This document shows, piece after piece, positions 45,351 through 54,339 of a DNA stretch of 64,000 nucleotides. The notes under the pieces were generated by a model. That model was given only the letters and a program-made list of their open reading frames with translations. It ran no database searches and was not told the origin of the DNA. The stretch is from positions 978,001-1,042,000 of the forward strand of contig NZ_CP156081.1 in the NCBI RefSeq assembly GCF_039830135.1, given 5' to 3'. The DNA is from Defluviimonas sp. SAOS-178_SWC. Lineage in GTDB: Bacteria; Pseudomonadota; Alphaproteobacteria; Rhodobacterales; Rhodobacteraceae. Position 1 is the first letter of the stretch. Every line of letters starts with the position of its first letter. Both the position numbers and the translations under genes were made by a program.

Positions 45351-47117
45351 ATGGATCAGTTTACGCTCAATCTTATCGTGGTGGGGGCGACCTTCGCGCT
45401 CTACTTCGGTATCGCGATCTGGGCCCGCGCGGGTTCCACCAGCGAGTTCTACGCCGCCGGACGCGGCGTTCACCCCGTCCTGAACGGGATGGCCACCGGC
45501 GCCGACTGGATGTCGGCCGCGTCGTTCATCTCGATGGCCGGCCTCATCGCCGCCGTCGGCTACGACAACTCGGCCTACCTGATGGGCTGGACCGGCGGCT
45601 ACGTGCTCCTCGCCATGCTTCTCGCGCCCTACCTGCGGAAGTTCGGCAAGTTCACCGTGCCGGAATTCATCGGTGACCGCTTCTACTCGAACACGGCGCG
45701 TCTGATCGCCGTCATCTGCCTCATCGTCGCGTCGATCACCTACGTTATCGGCCAGATGTCCGGCGTTGGCGTCGCGTTCTCGCGCTTCCTCGAAGTGAAG
45801 GCGTCGACGGGTCTCTACATCGGTGCGGCGGTCGTCTTCGCCTACGCGGTTCTCGGTGGCATGAAGGGCATCACCTACACGCAGGTTGCCCAGTACGTCG
45901 TTCTGATCATCGCCTACACGATCCCGGCGATCTTCATCTCGATCACGCTGACGGGCAACCCGCTGCCGCCGCTCGGCCTCTTCTCGGAGCACACCGCTTC
46001 GGGCATGCCGCTTCTCGAAAAGCTCGATCAGGTGGTGACGGATCTCGGCTTCAGCAAGTATACCGGCCACACCGACACGACGCTGAACATGTTCCTGTTC
46101 ACGATGTCGCTGATGATCGGGACCGCGGGTCTGCCGCACGTCATCGTGCGCTTCTTCACGGTGCCGAAAGTGTCCGACGCGCGGTCGTCCGCGGGCTGGG
46201 CGCTGGTCTTCATCGCGCTTCTCTACCTCGTGGCTCCGGCCGTTGGTGCGATGGCGCGTCTGAACCTCATCGACAATATCTATCCGGCTGGCACGCAGTC
46301 CGACCCGATCGACTACGAAGCGCGCCCCGACTGGATGAAGAACTGGGAAGTCACCGGTCTTCTGAAGTTCGAGGACAAGAACGGCGACGGCAAGATCCAG
46401 TTCTACAACGACAAGTCCGAGGCGTTCAAAGCGACCGCCGAAGGCAAGGGCTGGGCCGGTTCGGAACTGACCGTGAACAACGACATCATGGTTCTGGCCA
46501 ACCCGGAAATCGCCAACCTGCCGGGCTGGGTCATCGCCCTAGTCGCGGCCGGCGGTCTTGCCGCCGCGCTCTCGACCGCTGCGGGCCTTCTGATGGCGAT
46601 CTCCTCGGCCATCTCGCACGACCTGATCAAGGGCACCCTCAATCCGGGCATCTCGGAAAAGGGTGAGCTTCTGGCCGCGCGGATCGCCATGGGTGTCTCC
46701 ATCGTCGTCGCCACCTGGCTCGGTCTCAACCCTCCGGGCTTCGCCGCCCAGACGGTTGCGCTGGCCTTCGGCATCGCGGCGGCCTCGCTCTTCCCGGCGA
46801 TCCTCATGGGGATCTTCTCGAAGCGCGTCAACAGTGCAGGCGCCATCGCCGGTATGCTCGCGGGCCTCGGTGTGACGCTGGTCTACATCTTCCTCCACAA
46901 GGGCTGGTTCTTCATCCCGGACACCAACTCGTTCACGGACAGCGACCCGCTCTTCCTGTCGATCAAGTCGACCTCGTTCGGCGCGGTCGGGGCCCTGGTG
47001 AACTTCATCGTCGCCTACGTCGTGTCGAACGCGACGGAAGAGCCGCCGGTCGAAGTCCAGGAACTGGTGGAGTCGATCCGCATCCCGAAGGGTGCCGGCG
47101 CGGCGACCGGTCACTGA
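45351..47117 (+). CDS. Cation/acetate symporter-type SSS permease (ActP-like, VC_2705 group)
   Basis: A 588-aa member of the sodium:solute symporter family with about 13 membrane segments, likely to import acetate or another short carboxylate. The TGADWMSAASFISMAGLIA and TVPEFIGDRFYSN segments are typical SSS signatures. An extra soluble loop (about 320-390) between membrane segments contains DKNGDGKIQ (342-350), a calcium-loop-like sequence. The group that travels with a DUF4212 subunit shares this loop, as far as I recall. The ATG at 45351 follows AAGGGGATCGGGG. Context with acs and adk supports acetate as the substrate. A perfect terminator follows 15 bp after the stop. Confidence 0.88.
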   Translation: MDQFTLNLIVVGATFALYFGIAIWARAGSTSEFYAAGRGVHPVLNGMATGADWMSAASFISMAGLIAAVGYDNSAYLMGWTGGYVLLAMLLAPYLRKFGKFTVPEFIGDRFYSNTARLIAVICLIVASITYVIGQMSGVGVAFSRFLEVKASTGLYIGAAVVFAYAVLGGMKGITYTQVAQYVVLIIAYTIPAIFISITLTGNPLPPLGLFSEHTASGMPLLEKLDQVVTDLGFSKYTGHTDTTLNMFLFTMSLMIGTAGLPHVIVRFFTVPKVSDARSSAGWALVFIALLYLVAPAVGAMARLNLIDNIYPAGTQSDPIDYEARPDWMKNWEVTGLLKFEDKNGDGKIQFYNDKSEAFKATAEGKGWAGSELTVNNDIMVLANPEIANLPGWVIALVAAGGLAAALSTAAGLLMAISSAISHDLIKGTLNPGISEKGELLAARIAMGVSIVVATWLGLNPPGFAAQTVALAFGIAAASLFPAILMGIFSKRVNSAGAIAGMLAGLGVTLVYIFLHKGWFFIPDTNSFTDSDPLFLSIKSTSFGAVGALVNFIVAYVVSNATEEPPVEVQELVESIRIPKGAGAATGH

Positions 47118-47132
47118 GCCTGACATGACAAA

Positions 47133-47157
47133 GGCGCGCCCCATGACGGGGCGCGCC
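47133..47157 (+). terminator. Perfect 10-bp hairpin after the symporter gene
   Basis: GGCGCGCCCC (47133-47142) and GGGGCGCGCC (47148-47157) pair perfectly around ATGAC, followed by GCTTCT. It lies between the symporter and the CNBD-CBS-DUF294 gene. It can terminate or attenuate, separating the transport genes from the regulatory genes. Confidence 0.6.
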
Positions 47158-47180
47158 GCTTCTAGGTTCGGGGGGATCAG

Positions 47181-49007
47181 GTGAACGACGATATCCGGAC
47201 CGTTCAGTCCTTTCTGCAATCGGTTCATCCCTACGATACACTGCCGCAGGACGAGCTGGCGCGGGTCGCCGGTTCCTTCGGCCGCAGACACCTGGCGACC
47301 GGAGCGGAGATCTACGCCTACGGGGAGCCTCTCTCCGGGCTGTTCCTGGTCGAGACGGGCGGGATCGAGATCCTCGACCGCAATGGCGCGCTCGTCTCGT
47401 TGCTCGGGCCACGCAATTCCTTTGGAGAGCGCGGGCTGATGCGCGGCGGACTGGCGGTCACGTCGGCGCGGACGACCGAGGACAGTGAGCTTCTGATGCT
47501 GCCAGAGGCGGAGTTCCGGCACCTCGTCGCGACCTACCCGGCCTTCGAACGCTATTTCAACCGATCCCGCGGAGCGGAGGCACGGGCGGTCGATCTGACC
47601 ACCCGCAAGGTGTCCGAACTGATGGCGCGCAAGCCCGTGACCTGTGCGCCCGGCACCCCCGTTGCGGAGGCGGCGCGGGTGATGCGCGACGCCCATGTCT
47701 CAAGCCTCGGGGTCATCGACGGGGCGGGCAAGCTTCTGGGCGTTCTCACCACGCGCGATCTGACCAACCGGGTGCTGGCCGAAGGGCGCAATCCGTCCGT
47801 CGCCGTCTCGGAGGTGATGACGGGCGATCCCGTGTCGCTGCCCCCGAACGCGATCGGTTCCGACATCCTGCACCTGATGCTGGAGCGGAAGATCGGCCAC
47901 ATGCCGATCACCGAGAACGGGCGTTTGGTCGGCATGGTGACCCAGACCGATCTCACGCGGTTTCAGGCCCTGTCGTCGGCGGCCCTCATCCGCGACATTG
48001 CCGGAGCGCGGACCGTGGCCGAGATGGCGGCCGTCACGCGCCGCATCCCCCAGCTTCTTCTGCAACTCGTCGGCGGCCATCATGCCCACGAGGTGACGAC
48101 GCGCCTGATCACCGACATCGCCGACGCCGTCACCCGGCGCCTGCTGGCACTCGCCGAGGCCGAGATCGGACCCGCGCCGGTCCCCTATCTCTGGCTCGCC
48201 TGCGGCAGTCAGGGGCGGCAGGAACAGACCGGGGTCAGCGATCAGGACAACTGCCTGATGCTGGACAACAGCACGACGGCCGATGACATGGCCTATTTCA
48301 TCCACCTGGCGAAGATCGTGTCGGACGGGCTCAACGAATGCGGCTACGTCTATTGTCCGGGCGACATGATGGCGACCAATCCGCGCTGGTGTCAGCCGGT
48401 GCGGGTGTGGCGCGACTATTTCCGCGGCTGGATCGCGACGCCGAGCCCCGAGGCGCAGATGCTCGCCTCGGTCATGTTCGATCTCAGGCCCATCGGCGGC
48501 AGTGCCGGACTTTTCTCGGAGATGCAGGCCGAGACCTTGGAAGCGGCCTCGAAGAACTCGATCTTCGTCGCCCACATGATCGCCAACTCGCTGAAACATA
48601 CGCCGCCGCTCGGCATGATCCGGGGCTTCGCGACGATCCGGTCGGGCGAGCATCGCAACCATATCGACATGAAGCATTCGGGCGTGGTGCCGGTCACGGA
48701 TCTGGCACGGGTCTATGCGCTTCAGGGCCGGCTGACGCCGGTCAATACCCGCGCCCGGCTACTGGCGGCTGCCGAGGCGGGCATCGTGTCGCCAGCGGGC
48801 GGGCGCGACCTCCTGGAAGCCTACGACCTCATCGCGGATACCCGGCTGGAACATCAGGCGGGCCAGGTCCGGGTGGGGGCGGCGCCGGACAATTACCTCG
48901 CCCCGCCCGACCTTTCGGATTTCGAACGCAGCCATTTGCGCGACGCCTTCGTCGTCGTGCGCACGATGCAATCCGCGCTTGGCCACGGCAAGGGGGCGCT
49001 TTCATGA
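47181..49007 (+). CDS. CNBD-CBS-DUF294 putative nucleotidyltransferase
   Basis: A 608-aa multidomain cytoplasmic protein. A cyclic-nucleotide-binding-like domain (about 10-130), two CBS domains (about 145-260), then a DUF294 nucleotidyltransferase-like domain with CGSQGRQEQTGVSDQD (about 340-355, the GSxGR...SDxD metal site) and a C-terminal DUF294_C helical domain. The order matches proteins found near acetate symporters in several proteobacteria. It probably senses a nucleotide ligand and transfers a nucleotidyl group to a partner; the target is unknown. It starts with GTG at 47181 behind GGGGGATCAG and is followed by the unknown membrane gene 10 bp later. Confidence 0.85.
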   Translation: MNDDIRTVQSFLQSVHPYDTLPQDELARVAGSFGRRHLATGAEIYAYGEPLSGLFLVETGGIEILDRNGALVSLLGPRNSFGERGLMRGGLAVTSARTTEDSELLMLPEAEFRHLVATYPAFERYFNRSRGAEARAVDLTTRKVSELMARKPVTCAPGTPVAEAARVMRDAHVSSLGVIDGAGKLLGVLTTRDLTNRVLAEGRNPSVAVSEVMTGDPVSLPPNAIGSDILHLMLERKIGHMPITENGRLVGMVTQTDLTRFQALSSAALIRDIAGARTVAEMAAVTRRIPQLLLQLVGGHHAHEVTTRLITDIADAVTRRLLALAEAEIGPAPVPYLWLACGSQGRQEQTGVSDQDNCLMLDNSTTADDMAYFIHLAKIVSDGLNECGYVYCPGDMMATNPRWCQPVRVWRDYFRGWIATPSPEAQMLASVMFDLRPIGGSAGLFSEMQAETLEAASKNSIFVAHMIANSLKHTPPLGMIRGFATIRSGEHRNHIDMKHSGVVPVTDLARVYALQGRLTPVNTRARLLAAAEAGIVSPAGGRDLLEAYDLIADTRLEHQAGQVRVGAAPDNYLAPPDLSDFERSHLRDAFVVVRTMQSALGHGKGALS

Positions 49008-49017
49008 AGGACGCGCC

Positions 49018-49539
49018 ATGCTGATCGACTTCATTTCCACCATCGCCGCCGGGTTCGGCGCGGCGGGGGTCGTCCTGATCCTGAACCGCCTGAGCGGCCG
49101 ACGGTTGCCGAAATGGGCGCTGCCGGCGGCCGTGGGCGCGGCGATGCTGAGTTTCACGATCTGGAACGAATACACCTGGTATCCGCGCGTCCGGGCGCAA
49201 CTGCCCGAGACCGTCACCATCGCGACCGCGCCGGCCGACCGCGCCGTCTGGCGGCCGTGGAGCTATGTCTTCCCGCTCGTCACGCGCTTCGTCGCGGTCG
49301 ACAAGACCGAGGCGGTCCATTCGACGACGCAGCCGGACATGTTCGTGGCCAGCGCCGTCGTGATCCGCCGCTGGACGGCGTCGGAGCGGCTGCCGGTCGC
49401 CTTCGATTGCGCGAAGGGCCTTCGCGCCGATCTCTTCGAAGGCGCGGAACTGGCCGAGAACGGAACGCTGAAAGGGGCCGAATGGCGCCCCCATGATCCT
49501 GAAGACGCATTGGTACGCGCGGCATGTAACGGAGGGTGA
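49018..49539 (+). CDS. Membrane-anchored protein of unknown function
   Basis: A 173-aa protein with two N-terminal hydrophobic segments (about 3-22 and 34-52) and a soluble C-terminal domain of about 120 residues with two cysteines (DCAKG, AACNGG). I do not recognise a family. It lies between the DUF294 protein and the response regulator, and its stop is 1 bp before the regulator start, so it belongs to the same operon. The ATG at 49018 has GAAGGA upstream and removes a 13-codon extension that overlaps the previous gene. Confidence 0.6.
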   Translation: MLIDFISTIAAGFGAAGVVLILNRLSGRRLPKWALPAAVGAAMLSFTIWNEYTWYPRVRAQLPETVTIATAPADRAVWRPWSYVFPLVTRFVAVDKTEAVHSTTQPDMFVASAVVIRRWTASERLPVAFDCAKGLRADLFEGAELAENGTLKGAEWRPHDPEDALVRAACNGG

Positions 49540-49540
49540 G

Positions 49541-49942
49541 ATGGAGGAGGCGAAGCGCAGGCACCGTGTCCTGATCGTCGAGGACGAGGACAATATCGCC
49601 CTGGCCCTCGACTATGTCCTGACGCGGGAGGGGTACGAGCACGAGAGGGTGGCGAACGGCGCGGAAGCTTTGCCGAAGATCCGGGATACGGCGCCAAACC
49701 TGGTTCTGCTCGACGTCATGCTGCCCGAAGTGTCGGGCTACGAGATTTGCCAGAACGTGCGGATGGACCCGCGCCTGAAGGACGTGAAGATCCTGATGAT
49801 GACGGCGCGCGGATCGGCAATGGAGCGCCGGAAGGGCATGGCGCTTGGCGCCGACGGGTTCATCGCCAAGCCCTTCGAACTGAAAGAGCTTCGCGAAGAG
49901 GTGCGGCGGCTCCTCGAACCGGGGGCGGGAGGCGATGCTTGA
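49541..49942 (+). CDS. Single-domain response regulator
   Basis: A 133-aa receiver-only protein. The acidic pocket is LIVEDEDN (Glu14-Asp17), the phosphoacceptor is Asp58 in LLDVMLPE, with Thr88 and Lys110 completing the site. No output domain follows, so it relays phosphate or binds a partner. It overlaps the next gene, a sensor-exonuclease fusion, by 8 nt and is therefore likely its partner. A strong ribosome binding site (GGAGGGTG) precedes the ATG. Confidence 0.9.
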   Translation: MEEAKRRHRVLIVEDEDNIALALDYVLTREGYEHERVANGAEALPKIRDTAPNLVLLDVMLPEVSGYEICQNVRMDPRLKDVKILMMTARGSAMERRKGMALGADGFIAKPFELKELREEVRRLLEPGAGGDA

Positions 49943-51998
49943 TCGGCTGAGCCTGCGCCAGCGGCTGCTCCTCTTCTTCGCCGCCATCGCGGCGGGCGGG
50001 CTGGTGGCGCTGACGGGCGGGCTCTGGATCGGCTACCATCGGCTGGGACTGCCGGAGGCGCTGACGGATTTTGTCCTTGTCGGCGCAATCGCGGGGTTTG
50101 CCCTGCTTGGCGTGATCACCTGGGTCTGGTTTCTCTTCGACGAGAATGTGGGTCGCGCGCTGGACCGGCTGGCGGCGGGGCTGCGCGCCCAGGCCCATGC
50201 CGAGCGCGCGGGCGCGTTCGATCCCGGCCCGGCGCGCTACCTCGGCGATCTGGGGCCGGCGACGGCGGCGGTTTCCGCGGCCCTCGCCGAGACGCGAACG
50301 GCGCTCGCGGCGGCGGTGGAGCGTGAGACCGGTCAGCTGAAAAGCGAGAAGGGTCGGCTTGAGGCGCTATTGTCGGACGTGCCGGCGGGGGTCCTGCTGT
50401 GTTCCGGCGCGCATCAACTGGTGTTCTACAATGGCCCTGCCATCGATCTTCTCGGCGCGGGCGCTGCGCCGGGGCTCGACCGCAAGGTCTTCGACTACCT
50501 GCGCAAGGCGCCGCTGGCGCACGCCTATGACCGCCTCGTCGCATCGGGCGATGCGGATGCGGTCTCGGACCTCATGGTCGCCACGCGGGACGGGGCGCAG
50601 GTGTTGTCGGGGCGGATGCGGCTTCTCGATGCCGGGGCGGAGCGGCCGGGCTACGTGCTGACCTTGCGCGACGTGACCGCCGATCTTGCCGCCCATGCCG
50701 GGCGCGACCGGCTTCTTGAGGAAATCTTCGACCGCATCCGCCGGCCGGCGGCCAATCTGCAGACCGTGATCGGCGTCTTGGCCGAGGATGGCGGCGGAGA
50801 GGCGCTGGACGCGGCGCTTCTGGAAGAGGTCGGATCTCTGGCGCGGACCGTGAACGAACTGGGCGAGCGCTACGATGCGGCGCGCGGCGGCTGGACCGCC
50901 TTGCCCACAACCCGCGCCGCAGACCTCGTCGACGGGCTCCGGGCGCGGATCGAGGCGGCGGGGCTTGGCCTCTCCGCCGAGGCGGGCGACCTCATCCTGC
51001 GCTGCGACGGGTTCGAGATCGTGGCGCTGCTTGCGGGCTGTGCCACCCGGCTCGCGGCAGCGGGCCATGCGCGCGACTTCAGAATCGAGATCGCCGAAGA
51101 CGGGGCGGGGGCGATGATCAGCCTTGGCTGGGACGGCGAGCCGCTGGCGATCGGGATATTGGATGCCTGGCTGGCCGGGCCCATCGACGCGGCGGCGGAG
51201 GTGACCGGACGCGCGGTTCTCGGCAGCCACGCGACCGAATGCTGGCCCGAGAAGGTGAATGGCGGCGCCGTGATCCGCCTGCCGGTCCGCGAGGCGCGGC
51301 TCGCGTCCCGCAATGTCGTGCCCATCACGCGGCAAGTGGCCTATGACTTCGACCTGCTCTTCAAGCCGCACACCGCGGCGCTGTCGGAAACGTCGCTGGA
51401 GAACCTCACCTACGTCGTCTTCGACAGCGAGACGACAGGTCTTCTTCCCGACGAAGGCGACGAGATCTGCCAGATCGCCGGCCTGCGTCTGGTCAACGGG
51501 CGCCGCGTGGCGGGTGAGGTTTTCGACATGCTGGTCAATCCCGGCCGCAGGATTCCCCCAAAGGCAACCGCCGTCCACGGGATTTCGGATGCGATGGTCG
51601 CCGACGCGCCGGATGTCATCGAGGCGGTCCGGCGCTTCCACAAGTTCGCCGAGGGCGCGGTGCTGATCGCCCATAACGCGCCCTTCGACATGACCTTCCT
51701 CAAGCGCCGCGAGGCCGAGATCGGCGCGGCCTTCGACCATCCGGTCCTCGACACCGTGCTTTTGTCGGCGGTGGTCTACGGTCAGACGGAGGGCCACAGC
51801 CTCGACGCGCTGAGCCATCGGCTCGGCATCACCATCCCGGAAGAGGCGCGGCACACCGCCATCGGCGACACGATTGCGACGGCGGAGGCGTTCCTGAAGC
51901 TTTTGCCGATGCTGAAGGGCAAGGGCCTTGTGACGTTCGGCGACGTGTTGTCGGAGGTACGCAAGCACGGCCGGCTTCTCAAGGATCTGAACGCGTGA
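49935..51998 (+). CDS. Sensor kinase-like protein fused to a DEDDh 3'-5' exonuclease
   Basis: A 687-aa two-part protein. Residues 9-67 hold two membrane segments; then a coiled/HAMP-like region, a PAS-like domain (about 145-245) and a kinase-like core (about 250-460) follow. The dimerisation helix reads FDRIRRPAANLQTVIG, lacking a clear phosphoacceptor His, and the ATPase domain is degenerate. The C terminus (about 490-680) is a DnaQ-type exonuclease: VVFDSETTG (Asp497, Glu499), AHNAPFDM (Asp585) and HTAIGD (His640, Asp645). The operon partner is a receiver. The likely substrate of the exonuclease is single-stranded DNA or RNA, but how it joins acetate sensing is unknown. Confidence 0.85.
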   Translation: MLDRLSLRQRLLLFFAAIAAGGLVALTGGLWIGYHRLGLPEALTDFVLVGAIAGFALLGVITWVWFLFDENVGRALDRLAAGLRAQAHAERAGAFDPGPARYLGDLGPATAAVSAALAETRTALAAAVERETGQLKSEKGRLEALLSDVPAGVLLCSGAHQLVFYNGPAIDLLGAGAAPGLDRKVFDYLRKAPLAHAYDRLVASGDADAVSDLMVATRDGAQVLSGRMRLLDAGAERPGYVLTLRDVTADLAAHAGRDRLLEEIFDRIRRPAANLQTVIGVLAEDGGGEALDAALLEEVGSLARTVNELGERYDAARGGWTALPTTRAADLVDGLRARIEAAGLGLSAEAGDLILRCDGFEIVALLAGCATRLAAAGHARDFRIEIAEDGAGAMISLGWDGEPLAIGILDAWLAGPIDAAAEVTGRAVLGSHATECWPEKVNGGAVIRLPVREARLASRNVVPITRQVAYDFDLLFKPHTAALSETSLENLTYVVFDSETTGLLPDEGDEICQIAGLRLVNGRRVAGEVFDMLVNPGRRIPPKATAVHGISDAMVADAPDVIEAVRRFHKFAEGAVLIAHNAPFDMTFLKRREAEIGAAFDHPVLDTVLLSAVVYGQTEGHSLDALSHRLGITIPEEARHTAIGDTIATAEAFLKLLPMLKGKGLVTFGDVLSEVRKHGRLLKDLNA

Positions 51999-52060
51999 GG
52001 GGGCGCTGCCCCCGTCCCGGACAGGGTCCGGGACTCCCCCGGAGTGTTTGCCGCCAAGAA
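51998..52060. repeat. GC-rich extragenic palindrome (Rhodobacterales-type)
   Basis: GGGGGC-GCT-GCCCCC is followed by GTCCCGGAC (52014-52022), AGG and GTCCGGGAC (52026-52034), and then CCCCCGGAGTGTTT. From general knowledge, elements of this form, including a GGAGTATTT-like tail, recur between genes in Rhodobacteraceae. It lies between the convergent sensor-exonuclease and truA genes and may act as a bidirectional terminator. Confidence 0.6.
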
Positions 52061-52065
52061 GAAGA

Positions 52066-52833
52066 TCAGGCGAACGGATCTTCGGGGTAGCTGACCTGCG
52101 TGAGGTAAAGGCCGTCGGGCGGGCAGACCGGGCCGCAGGTGGCGCGGTCGCGGGCCTCAAGCGCGGCTTTCACGTCGTCGGGCGACCAGGATCCGGCGCC
52201 GACCCGTTCGAGCGTGCCGACGATGGAGCGGACCTGGTTGTGCAGGAAGCTGCGGGCGCGAAGGTGGAAGCGGTATTCGCGGCCGTGGGGGATCTCGCGT
52301 TCCTCGATCGTGATCTCGTCGAGGGTCTTTACCGGGCTTTTCGACTGACAGAGCGTCGAGCGGAAGGTGGTGAAGTCGTGATATCCGACGAGGTGTGCGG
52401 CACCCTCGCGCATCGCCCCGGCGTCGAGCGGGTTAAGTACCCGCCAGGCGAGGCCGGTATCATGGGTGAGCGGCGCGCGCCGCGCTATCAGGCGAAAAAG
52501 GTAGCGTCGTTCCACCGCCGAGAAGCGGGCATGGAAATCGTCCGGCACCCGCGCCGCGGCCAGCACCGCGACGGGGGCGGGCTTCAGGTGAAAGTTCAGC
52601 GCCTCGGACAGCCGGAACGGGTCCCAGTCCTTCGCGAGGTCGCAATGCGCGACCTGGCCGATCGCATGAACGCCCGCGTCGGTCCGCCCGGCCGCCGCGA
52701 TACCGGGCGCGTCGGGTTCGAGTCGGCGGAGCGCGGTTTCGACCGCCTCCTGCACCGACGCCTGGCCGGATTGCCGCTGCCAGCCCGCGAAGGGGCCGCC
52801 GTGATAGTCGATCTTGAGCGCGTAGCGGGGCAT
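52066..52833 (-). CDS. truA: tRNA pseudouridine(38-40) synthase
   Basis: A 255-aa pseudouridine synthase that isomerises uridines 38-40 in the anticodon arm of tRNAs. The catalytic aspartate is Asp52 in [11 protein letters not shown]; the N-terminal [18 protein letters not shown] and the later [19 protein letters not shown] are TruA signatures. The length matches E. coli TruA (270 aa). The ATG at 52833 is chosen as the start of the conserved strand; a longer frame upstream has no signal. The gene is transcribed divergently from the YcjX-like gene. Confidence 0.94.
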   Translation of the reverse strand: MPRYALKIDYHGGPFAGWQRQSGQASVQEAVETALRRLEPDAPGIAAAGRTDAGVHAIGQVAHCDLAKDWDPFRLSEALNFHLKPAPVAVLAAARVPDDFHARFSAVERRYLFRLIARRAPLTHDTGLAWRVLNPLDAGAMREGAAHLVGYHDFTTFRSTLCQSKSPVKTLDEITIEEREIPHGREYRFHLRARSFLHNQVRSIVGTLERVGAGSWSPDDVKAALEARDRATCGPVCPPDGLYLTQVSYPEDPFA

Positions 52834-52928
52834 GGCCCTGCCATACCCCCGGCGACGGGCGCTTGGCAATCGCCCCTACCCATCGCCGGACCCCGCGCCT
52901 ATCTTGGATCGAAAGTCGAGGGGCAGCT

Positions 52929-54332
52929 TTGGTCATTTCCGATATCGCAGACACGCTTGGACGGGCGGCCGGGGGACTCGCGGCGCCGTTCTCCGATCCG
53001 GTGGTGCGGCTCGGGGTGACGGGGCTCAGCCGGGCGGGCAAGACGGTCTTCATCACATCGCTGGTCGCGAACCTGATGGACCGGGCACGGATGCCGGGCC
53101 TTCGTGCCGCCGCCGAGGGGCGGATCCTGTCGGCGTTCCTGCAGCCGCAGCCTGACGATACCGTGCCGCGCTTCGACTACGAGGCGCATCTGGCCGCCCT
53201 GACCGGGCCGGAGCCGCACTGGCCCGAGAGCACCCGCGCGGTGAGCGAGCTAAGGCTGTCGTTCCGGTTGAAGGAGGCCGGCATTCTCGGCGGATTCCGT
53301 GGTCCGCGTACCCTCCATCTCGACATCGTCGACTATCCCGGCGAATGGCTTCTCGATCTTGCGCTGATGGGCCGGAGTTATGGCGACTGGGCGGCGGATG
53401 TCCTGGGCCGGATCGCGGGCAGGGCGGAGGCGGCCGGGTTCCTGGCGGGGGCCAGTGGCGTCGATGCCGCAGAGCCGCATGACGAGCCGCGCGCCAAGGC
53501 GCTGGCGGAAGCCTTCGCGCACTATCTTCAGGCGGCGCGCGCGGCCGGCTATTCCGACTGTACGCCCGGCCGGTTCCTCTTGCCGGGCGACCTTGCCGGA
53601 TCGCCCGTTCTGACCTTCGCGCCGCTGCCGCCGCCGGTCCGGACCCCGCGCGGATCGCTCTGGCGCGAGATGGAGCGGCGGTTCGAGGCTTACAAGCAGA
53701 AAGTCGTCAAACCCTTCTTCCGCGATCACTTCTCCCGCATCGACCGGCAGGTCGTGCTGGTCGATGCGCTGGGCGCCATCCATTCGGGGCCGAAGGCGGT
53801 CGAGGACATGCGTGTGGCGATGGCGGGAATCCTGGAGGCGTTCCGGCCGGGCCGCGTCGGCTGGATCGCCGGGCTTCTCGGCCTTCGACGGGTGGAGCGC
53901 ATCCTCTTCGCCGCGACGAAGGCCGATCACCTCCACCATGCGCAGCACACGAAGCTGACCGCGATCATGGCGGCCTTGATGCGCGAGGCGAAGGATCGGG
54001 CAGATTTCGCCGGCGCCGACACCGCGGCGATGTCGATCGCAGCCCTCAGGGCGACGGTGGAGGAGACCGTGAGCCACGAGGGGCGGGAGCTCGACTGCGT
54101 GCGGGGACGGCTGCTGGCGACCGGGCGGGAGGCCACGTTCTATCCCGGCGAATTGCCGGAAAACCCCGCCGCCCTTCTGGCACCGGCGCGGAAGGGGGCG
54201 GCGGCCTGGCTCGATGCCGACTACGAGGTGATGACGTTCGCGCCGGCGCGGCTGAAGCTCAAACCCGGCGAGGGGCCGCCGCATATCCGGCTCGACCGGG
54301 CGGCGGAGTTCCTGATCGGCGACAGGTTGTGA
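52929..54332 (+). CDS. YcjX-like predicted ATPase/GTPase
   Basis: A 467-aa protein of the YcjX family. Walker A is GLSRAGKT (32-39). The family's characteristic IVDYPGEWLLDLALMG segment follows. YcjX-family proteins bind GTP or ATP and are stress-linked, usually in an operon with YcjF. The most likely start is the TTG at 52929, which has GAGGGG just upstream; a longer frame starts at an ATG 66 nt earlier but overlaps the truA promoter region. The YcjF-like gene follows 7 nt later. Confidence 0.87.
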   Translation: MVISDIADTLGRAAGGLAAPFSDPVVRLGVTGLSRAGKTVFITSLVANLMDRARMPGLRAAAEGRILSAFLQPQPDDTVPRFDYEAHLAALTGPEPHWPESTRAVSELRLSFRLKEAGILGGFRGPRTLHLDIVDYPGEWLLDLALMGRSYGDWAADVLGRIAGRAEAAGFLAGASGVDAAEPHDEPRAKALAEAFAHYLQAARAAGYSDCTPGRFLLPGDLAGSPVLTFAPLPPPVRTPRGSLWREMERRFEAYKQKVVKPFFRDHFSRIDRQVVLVDALGAIHSGPKAVEDMRVAMAGILEAFRPGRVGWIAGLLGLRRVERILFAATKADHLHHAQHTKLTAIMAALMREAKDRADFAGADTAAMSIAALRATVEETVSHEGRELDCVRGRLLATGREATFYPGELPENPAALLAPARKGAAAWLDADYEVMTFAPARLKLKPGEGPPHIRLDRAAEFLIGDRL

Positions 54333-54339
54333 GGATGTG

